Shown in pieces: positions 56,456-64,000 of a stretch of 64,000 bases of DNA. Numbering within the stretch: the first letter of the stretch is position 1; each line of letters begins with the position of its first letter. The notes beneath the pieces were generated by a model. The model did not search any database. It was given only the letters and a program-made list of their open reading frames with translations, and was not told the origin of the DNA. Source of the stretch: Odobenus rosmarus divergens (Eukaryota; Chordata; Mammalia; Carnivora; Odobenidae); assembly GCF_000321225.1 (NCBI RefSeq), contig NW_004451011.1, positions 141,710 through 205,709 of the forward strand, given 5' to 3'. Position numbers and translations under genes: made by a program.

Positions 56456-56683
56456 AAATTCCCACCTTGTGGGGCGCCTGGGTGGCTCAGTCAGTTAAGC
56501 ATCTGCCTTTGGCTCAGGTCCTGATCTTGGGAGTCCCAGAATGGAGCCCCAAGTCAGGCTCCCAGCTCAGCGGGGAGTCTGCTTCTCTCTCTGACCCTCC
56601 CCCCTCTCATGCTCTCTATCTCACTCACTCTCTCAAATAAATAAATGAAATCTTTAAAAAAAAATCTTAAATTCCCACCTTGT
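56456..56683 (+). mobile_element. SINEC copy with perfect target-site duplication
   Basis: Body 56471-56668 (GGGGCGCCTGGGTGGCTCAG). A perfect 15-base duplication, AAATTCCCACCTTGT, lies at 56456-56470 and 56669-56683. Confidence 0.95.
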
Positions 56684-56788
56684 AGACCATTAAATTTAGG
56701 ATTCAGAGGGATAAAGTTATTTGTGCCACATTACAAAAACAAGGGGCTTTAGTGGGCTAGAAGTTAGAACAGCTTCTATTTCAAAAAC

Positions 56789-56848
56789 ATGGTGATTAAC
56801 ATAACATAATTAAATGGTGATTAACATAACATAATTAAAAAAAAAAAA
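56789..56848 (+). mobile_element. Tiny L1 3' tip in two tandem copies
   Basis: ATGGTGATTAACATAACATA and five more bases occur twice head to tail (56789-56813, 56814-56838), then poly-A. The unit is the last ~25 bases of the carnivore L1 3'UTR, compare 47868-47890. Confidence 0.7.
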
Positions 56849-56854
56849 ACCTAG

Positions 56855-57665
56855 TTGTTGATTTGGCTACCAGAGGGCAATCCCCATTCACCTGCCCACA
56901 TAATTCCATTCTAAGACGAAAGTGAGATCCAAGTGATATATGAAAAGTCAGCATTTGTGTCAGAAAGGCCCCCGAATTGCAAGTCACCTCCGAGTGGTAA
57001 AGGGAGGAGAGAAAAGCAATTGCACACCGTCTGGAGGCACAAGTGACCTCACCTCGGGGGCCCGTATCTAGGGCCAGCTTCTAACTGACAAACACAGAGA
57101 TATAAACTTTGTGAGTGCCTCATTGTGCTTTTCCTAGATAAAAATAGATTATCAGATCCCACCTTCACCAAAACTGAACAGCCTCAAGGATAAAGTCCTA
57201 AAGTAAAAATAAAGTCACCTAAAACACTCTCATGGTAACTTCCACAAAAGCCACTTATGCAGGCTCAGCTGTGAAGGTTTATCACGAAGTCAGGCTGATA
57301 CTGGAAAACATCAGCACGCGGACAAAAGGTAAAAGACAATTTAGCCCGAGCGGCTCCTAAAATTGAAAAGCTAACTCATTAAACTAAGCCTCTTAAAAAA
57401 AAAAAAAAAAAAAGGAGGAAAGTCAGAAAAGGCAAAACCTAGCAGGAAAAGCATATTCTTACTTCTGAGCAAAAGTGAGAAAAAGAGAGAAATTAGTTGG
57501 GTTCCTCACTTTAAAAATTTGAAGTCACTTGATGATTTCCAGATCATATTCATCAGAAACCAACTGAGATGTAGCTGTGCATTCTATCTCCTTTCTACTC
57601 ATTTCCACATAAATGTAGGAGCACTGCCCAAGCTACTATGGGTTGCGGGGAACTGGGATTAAGAT
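56855..57665. other. Unique sequence, intron-like
   Basis: No recognised repeats except poly-A (57393-57412). No exon recognised. Confidence 0.35.
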
Positions 57666-57666
57666 T

Positions 57667-57914
57667 AATAAAACCCCCTCTCAGGGCGCCTGGGTGGCTC
57701 AGTCGTTAAGCGTCTGCCTTCGGCTCAGGTCATGGTCCCAGGGTCCTGGGATCAAGCCCCGCATCAGGCTCCCCGCTCCTCGGGGAGCCTGCTTCTCCCT
57801 CTCCCGCTCCCCCTGCTTGTGTTCCCTCTCTTGCTGTCTTTCTCTCCGCGTCGAAGAAACAAATAAAATCTTAAAAAAAAAATTAAATAAATAAAAAAAA
57901 TAAAACCCCCTCTC
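57667..57914 (+). mobile_element. SINEC copy with perfect 16-base duplication
   Basis: Body 57683-57898. AATAAAACCCCCTCTC lies at 57667-57682 and 57899-57914. Full-length and little diverged, so probably young. Frames at 57643-57894 and 57699-58028 are SINE shadows. Confidence 0.96.
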
Positions 57915-58555
57915 TGCCATCAAGAACACAGAATCTACTGTGATACCATGCCAGAAGCCTTTGGGAATATTGGCACATCCCACCCCCCCTTTCCCTGGGA
58001 TGTGACATCCCAACCCTGACCCACACACTCACAGCCCAAGTCGAGCCTTATTCGTAAAACTTGACTTCTACCCACCCAGCCATGCTTGACCCATGAAAGG
58101 ACAACAAGAGTCCCTCCCAAAGAATTTGGAAACGAATGAAATAAGCAGACAGCCTCTTTGTTGGCCAGAACTCTATATAACATACACACCTGGACTATGG
58201 AGGCCCACATCATACTCTACAGTCTGTGGAGCAGAGAAAAGAGAATAAAACAGATGCATATTCTTACGGACAAGTGCTAAAGAAGGAATACTATGGGATC
58301 CTGGCAGCTCTCCGTCCCAGGGCAGACCATTCTGAAGCCTGACCACCTCACCCCCCTTGTACCCTTACAGTGAGCTAGCCTAAAGTAGTTTCTGTTACTT
58401 GCAACCAAAGAGTCATAATAACTACAGAAGGAGTAAGACCATAACATAAACGCATCTAATACAAAGCACGGTGCTAAGGAGGCAAACATTCTGCTTCATT
58501 TATCGGAACACAACTTGCACAGTAAAGGGGCAAGGAGTAAGACTTGTTGTAAAAG
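57915..58555. other. Unique sequence
   Basis: No recognised repeat. A TATATAA-type sequence at ~58173 stands alone and is not called a promoter. Confidence 0.35.
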
Positions 58556-58559
58556 ATGG

Positions 58560-58670
58560 GGATGTGAGTCCCGACTCCACTCTTCGCTAGTCCCATGACC
58601 TTGAGTAAATCCATTTAGCCTGTGCTTAACACAGTGCCTAACACAAAGCACGTGCTCAGCACGTATATGT
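58560..58670 (+). mobile_element. MIR fragment
   Basis: 'GACTCCACTCTTCGCTAGTC', 'CATGACCTTGAGTAAATCCA' and 'AACACAGTGCCTAACACAAA' in plus MIR order with an internal deletion. Confidence 0.7.
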
Positions 58671-58899
58671 CAGAAAAAGGAAGGCAGACTAGCAGCCACC
58701 CACATATTAGGTGCACTTACTCCTTCAAGACATTTCTCATTAATACAATGGGACTAATAGTGTCTACTTTATGCATCTCACAGGATCAGAATACACATAC
58801 CTGTGTATGGTTAAAAGTCATTGATAGGTTCAGACTGATGGACAGGTCAAATATAGACCCACCTGAATTAATCAAAGAATATTTATGTATCTAAAGCGG

Positions 58900-59270
58900 G
58901 GGTTGGCAAACTATGTAGCCCACAGGCCAAATCCAGTCCACCACCTGTGTTTGTACGGTCCACAAGATAAGAACAGTTTTTACAAATGAATATTTGCAAT
59001 CTGATGGTAGGGAACACTAACTTTGAGTCACAATTTAGCTAATTGTTATGTTCCTCCACAAAACAGAATCCCATTTTTCTGATTAGAAGAACTATACTAC
59101 AAATAAAATTCAATTATTATTATATTTTAATTTTGTCAATACAAAATTTATGGAAATTTGTTTCTCTCTTGTTATAAAGTACCAACATAATATCTCCAGT
59201 TTGCCTTTTGGCCACAAAGCCTAACATATTTACCATCTGAAATATGAAGAAGTTTGAAAAAGTTTGTTGA
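58900..59270 (+). mobile_element. hAT-Charlie-type MER element with a long AT-rich middle
   Basis: Left end 'GGGGTTGGCAAACTATGTAG' with 'CCACAGGCCAAATCCAGTCC'. Right end 'TTTTGGCCACAAAGCCTAAC', 'ATATTTACCATCTGAAATAT' and 'AAAAAGTTTGTTGATC', the expected counterpart. The ~230-base AT-rich middle is either the element's own longer form (MER1-like) or an insertion. Confidence 0.7.
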
Positions 59271-59274
59271 TCTT

Positions 59275-60160
59275 GATCAAAACAATGTACAAGAAAACTC
59301 ACTCAGGGATATGGCAATGAAATTATTCTTCTCATCAGCCCCATTAATTTTAGCCCCATCAGTTTTGCAGAACATGCATACTTTGCAATAGAGCAGAAAA
59401 ACCTGCAGTCATGTCTGTGTAAAGGTCACATCAGACCTTCCAGAAGCTCAACTACCCACTTCACACCCAGCTTAAACAGCCTGGGCCAGTCTATGCACCT
59501 CTAGGCCAGGAACACATTAACCCTGACAGTATGTTTATGGAGTACGGTACAGTATCAAACACTCACTCATCACCCTCAGCCTCCCAGACTAACACATCGT
59601 GGTCCAGGTTCATTCCTGAACCTAGATCTGCAAAGGGAGAACAGTTACCCAGAAAATCTCTGGGGTCGTAACAATATTCCTTCAGACCAGCCATTAAACC
59701 TATTATTAAACCTATTGTTCCACAAATAATAGCCATTAAACCTAGTACTCTACAAAACAAAACAAGGTAACATATGCAGAGCATTAGTCCTGAATAAATC
59801 ATGGAAGTAAGTGATTATGCTCCTCATCACAATTAATAATAATAATTAAAAAGTAAAATATTATAAATAAAGCAAGTTAATAAAAATGAATTTGTCAATA
59901 CTGCAAAACACCTGTAATAAGTATATAATCATGCAAAAGGAATAGACTAAAGAAGTTTTGAAAATAATGCTATGAAGGCAAGAAAATAGCACATATACAG
60001 CTCTACATAAAGATAGATGTAAAAATAGAATAGTACTACTTAAAACAGGGTATAGACCTTAGAACCGCAATGTGGCCTCTGAAACACCTCATGGAAGCCT
60101 GAGCTCCCACAAGTATGGAGTTTGAAAACCATTAGAATTGACCACCAGGGGCTCATAAAA
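59275..60160. other. Unique sequence with a minus-strand 79-codon frame
   Basis: The frame at 59563-59802 (minus) contains a hydrophobic stretch (LGLMAIICGTIGLIIGLMAG) caused partly by short repeats of 'ATTAAACCTATTATT' type at 59693-59745. No splice sites or known family. Treated as unexplained, probably non-coding. Confidence 0.25.
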
Positions 60161-60164
60161 ACAG

Positions 60165-60265
60165 TTACTTCAAAGGTTTGTAAGGATTAATGAGATGATA
60201 AATAAAAAATTATTTTTACATTAAGTGGTACAAGTGCTCAATAAATATTAGCTATTATCTTTTTT
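60165..60265 (+). mobile_element. MIR 3' fragment
   Basis: 'GTTTGTAAGGATTAATGAGA' and 'AAGTGCTCAATAAATATTAG' match the MIR 3' part. Confidence 0.7.
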
Positions 60266-60580
60266 TAAGGAAATAGTTGTCATCATTCTGTATATACTGA
60301 AAATATAATTATGCATTCTGATTATATCTCTTACTTAGACTAAGAATTTTCCGTATTATTACATATTCTTCACTGTCATTTTTTTAATTTAATGGGTCAC
60401 AAATGGTACTTAAGTTTTACTTTGACTTAAATGTATGTAATAATTAGCAAACATAATTATTTTTGCATCTATTTATTTTTGCTTATTAACTGTATTTTTT
60501 TTTTCATGATGTCTGCTCATGAGCCTTATCCAATAACCCAATGGGAATCTCCATGGTTTCTTAAAATGAATGTTGGTTCA

Positions 60581-61609
<1,029 letters not shown>

Positions 61610-61620
<11 letters not shown>

Positions 61621-61820
61621 AACAGGGGCGCCTGGGTGGTTCAGTCAGTTAAGCATCTGCCTTCGGCTCAGGTCATGATCCTGGAGTCTGGGGATTCAGG
61701 CGCACATCAGGTTCCCTGCTCAGCGGGGAGGCTGCTTCTCCCTCTGCCCTGCCCCTGCTCGCGCTCTCTCTCTCTCAAATAAATAAATAAAATCTTTAAA
61801 AAAATAAAGTTCTACCAATA
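61610..61820 (+). mobile_element. SINEC copy with diverged duplication
   Basis: Body 61625-61805. The flanks AAAGTTCTATGAACA and AAAGTTCTACCAATA match at 12 of 15 positions, so this copy is older than the ones with perfect duplications. Confidence 0.9.
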
Positions 61821-61844
61821 TTAATTATCTCCATTTCAAAAAAT

Positions 61845-62064
61845 GGATTAGATAACACTTTTTTTTTTTAAGATTTTATTTATTTATTTGTCAGAGAGAG
61901 AGCACAAGCAGGGGGAGCAGCAGAGGGAGAGGGAGAAGGAGGCTCCCCACCGGGCAGGGAGCCCAATGCGGGACTCGAGCCCAGGACCCTGGGATCATGA
62001 CCTGAGCTGAAGGCAGACACCCAACCGACGGAGCCACCCAGGCATCCCGGATTAGATAACACTT
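61845..62064 (-). mobile_element. SINEC copy, antisense, perfect 16-base duplication
   Basis: Poly-T first (61859-61869), then AAGATTTTATTTATTTATTT, and 'GAGCCACCCAGGCATCCC' at the right. GGATTAGATAACACTT lies at 61845-61860 and 62049-62064. It sits 25 bases from the preceding plus-strand SINEC, making an inverted pair. Confidence 0.96.
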
Positions 62065-63840
62065 GAGAGTAACATCGAAAGATGGCAGAATAGAAACCTC
62101 CAGATCCTCACTCTCCCATGAGGATTCCAAGTTAACAGTACATGGACCAACTTGCCTTTGGGAGAACTCCAGAAACCAGTTAAGAGTTTGCAGCACCCCA
62201 AGTGAGTCCAAAGTCAAGAGAAGCCACATCAAAGTGGGAAAGAAAGTTTGCTGCATTTACCCATCTTAGCTCCCATCCACCGAGCAAAGCTCAGTGCAAT
62301 TGGGGAAAAACTCCCCACTTCTAGCTTCTCCCCCAGGAGGCAAAGAGAAGAATGGAATATCCAGTATTCTGGCTTTACAAGGGGGCTGCCCAAGGGACAG
62401 GTTTCTATCTCACCTGACTCAGAATGCTGAAAGGAATGGCAGTATACTTTGGGGGCTGCTGAAAACAAAGGCGAATGTGGTGGCTTGTTACAGCACCAGA
62501 GTCTGCAGTGCCCCAGACAGACACCAGGGACAGACAGACACCAGGGACAGCAAGAGACCATGGCAACTTGAGAACAGAGGCAGACCACTAACTAGAAAAT
62601 TTCACACGCAAACCTACAGAAGAATCATCCCCAGAAAAGGTTTGAAAGACCCCCAGAATCTCTACCCAGGCTGACTACTAAGGTCTTCCTCTGCATGAAA
62701 CCAGTCCATTAAGACTGGGGGAGGTGGCTGTTTTTTCAAATGCTTGAGTTTCAGCAAAAGATCATGAAGTGTACAAAGAAACAAAGAAACATGGCTCACT
62801 CAAAGGAGCAAAATAAATCTCTAGAAACCAAGCCTAAAGAAACAGAGATCTATGACTTATCTGACAAATATTCAAAATGATCATCTTAAAAATGCTCAAT
62901 AAAGGGGTGCCTGAGTGGCTAGGTTGGTTAAGCGTCTGCCTTAGGCTTAGGTTGTGAACCCAGGGTCCTGGGATCGAGCTCTGCATCAGGCTCCCTGTTC
63001 AGTGGGGAGTCTGCTTCTCCCTCTCCTTCTGCCTGCCGCTCCCCCTGCTTGTGTTCTCTCTCTCTGTGTCAAATAAATAAAAATTTAAAAAAAAATTCCA
63101 GTAAACTAAAAAAGAAAACAGAGAGACAATGAAACAAAATCAGGAAAACGATGCATGAACAAAATGAGAATATCAACAAACAGTAACTATTAAAAAAAAA
63201 ATCAGAAGATGAAGTATACAATAATTGAATTGAAAAATGTCCTAGAGGGATTCAACAGCAGACTTAAACAAGCAGAAGAATCAGCAAACTTGGACACAAA
63301 TCATGTGAAATTACGGAGTTAAGAGGAGCAAAAAGAAAAAAGAAAGAAAAGTGAGACAGCCTAAGGGACTTAAGGGACATCACCAAATGGATCAATTGTA
63401 CACATTATGGGAGTGCCAGAAGCAAAGGAGAGAAAGGGGCATAGCCTATTTGAAGAAACAATGGCTAAAAACTTGCCAAATCTGAGAAAGGAAATGGACA
63501 TCCAAATTCAAGAAGCTCAATGAATACCAAAAACGATAAATCTAAAGAGACCTACATCAAGACACATTATAATCAAACCACCAAGCAAGAATCTTGAAAG
63601 CAGCAAGAAAAAAGCAATTTATCACATACAAGGGAGCTCCAATGATTTTCAGAGAAACCTCGTAGGCCAGAGTCGAATAATATATTCAAATATTCAAAGT
63701 ACTGAAGGGAGGAAAAAAAAAAACACTAAACACTACAAACCAAGAATACCTATTTGACAAAACTATCCTTCAAAAATAAAGGAGAAATTAAGACTTTCCC
63801 AGATAAACAAAAAATGAGGGATAAATTTGGATTACATTTA
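62065..63840 (+). mobile_element. Old L1M 5' half (5'UTR and ORF1-like region)
   Basis: 'AAAGATGGCAGAATAGAAAC' and 'AACTCCAGAAACCAGTTAAG' recall the L1M 5'UTR. 'AATGGCTAAAAACTTGCCAA' (~63460), 'ATACCTATTTGACAAAACTA' (~63748) and 'GACTTTCCCAGATAAACAAA' (~63793) match the ORF1-side region. No intact frame. A SINE interrupts it at 62904. Frames in 62063-62674 are shadows. Confidence 0.75.
62904..63096 (+). mobile_element. SINEC copy in L1M
   Basis: GGGGTGCCTGAGTGGCTAGG head, 'CAGGGTCCTGGGATCGAGCT', CT-rich 3' part and AAATAAATAAAAATTTAAAA tail. More diverged than most and no clear duplication. Confidence 0.88.
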
Positions 63841-63864
63841 AACTGGCCTTGTTAATTCACGTGT

Positions 63865-63995
63865 TCCACACGCTAACTGGCTACTGTACGCTAAGCGCCT
63901 TACTCAGGGCTAGAGACCCACAGAGGAGAAAGTCTCTGCCCTCCAGGATCCCGCTGACTAGTGGGAAGGACAAATAGGCAAGTGGTTGAGTGTCA
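63865..63995 (-). mobile_element. L2 (or MIR3-like) fragment, runs to the window edge
   Basis: 'CTGTACGCTAAGCGCCTTAC', 'TCTGCCCTCCAGGATCCCGC' and 'TGACTAGTGGGAAGGACAAA' match the reverse L2 end. Confidence 0.65.
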
Positions 63996-64000
63996 CACCG

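Noticed and set aside
57643..58028. Frames on both strands with Ser/Pro/Leu-rich translations
   Set aside because: Shadows of a SINEC; the same translations appear in other SINEC copies (for example 6917-7138 and 33001-33225).
58170..58182. TATATAA-type sequence as a core promoter
   Set aside because: Isolated AT-rich match with no CpG island, initiator or downstream gene.

Overview
The window looks like carnivoran nuclear DNA, most likely from an arctoid (seal, bear or mustelid-type animal). The main evidence is 23 tRNA-derived Can-SINE (SINEC) copies with the head GGGCGCCTGGGTGGCTCAG, CT-rich 3' parts and AAATAAAATCTTT tails. Their body matches the arctoid form rather than the dog SINEC_Cf or cat form as I remember them. 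Carnivore-type L1 5'UTR and 3'UTR sequences and older mammal-wide repeats (MIR, L2, L3-like, hAT-Charlie MER elements, MLT1 LTRs, old L1M) fit this. There are no bacterial-type genes, operons, CRISPR arrays or tRNA/rRNA genes, and no long intact protein-coding frame. Nearly all open frames over 60 codons lie inside repeats or are chance frames.

Layout. 1-1672: GC/CpG-rich carnivore L1 5'UTR with no ORF1/ORF2 after it. 1.7-4.3 kb: degraded L1/HAL1-like sequence with SINEs and a GATA microsatellite. 5.1-9.7 kb: an old plus-strand L1M ORF2-to-3'UTR copy broken up by five SINEs and an MLT1 LTR, followed by a 280-bp GAAA tract. 10.3-17.8 kb: old L1 pieces, MER20, an MLT1A/B-like LTR, MIR and L2. 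17.8-21.9 kb: a long L1M copy running from its 5'UTR into ORF2, split by two SINEs. 22-46 kb: repeat-poorer DNA with many MIR, L2 and MER5-type fragments. 47.0-47.9 kb: two neighbouring 3' ends of young carnivore L1. 48-62 kb: MIRs, SINEs, an MLT1 LTR and two old L1M copies meeting tail to tail (52.9-55.1 kb). 62.05-63.8 kb: another L1M 5' half.

Gene content. The best protein-gene evidence is on the minus strand: two exon-like segments with strong splice sites. Exon A (60599-60704) has one convincing frame and ends on a codon boundary. Exon B (34311-34380) is open only in phase 0 and ends in a stop codon. A possible terminal exon with AATAAA (about 30170-30434) lies downstream. If they belong together, the window spans the 3' end of a minus-strand gene with large introns and transcription running from right to left. 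I do not recognise the protein. The rest reads as intron or intergenic DNA.

I found no new biological system. The items most worth a second look are the exon candidates, the orphan L1 5'UTR, the 21:2 strand skew of SINEs, a MIR split by an unidentified 0.4-kb GC-rich insert, and a few unexplained open frames. Repeat family names come from memory of consensus sequences, not from a search, and element ends without target-site duplications are approximate.
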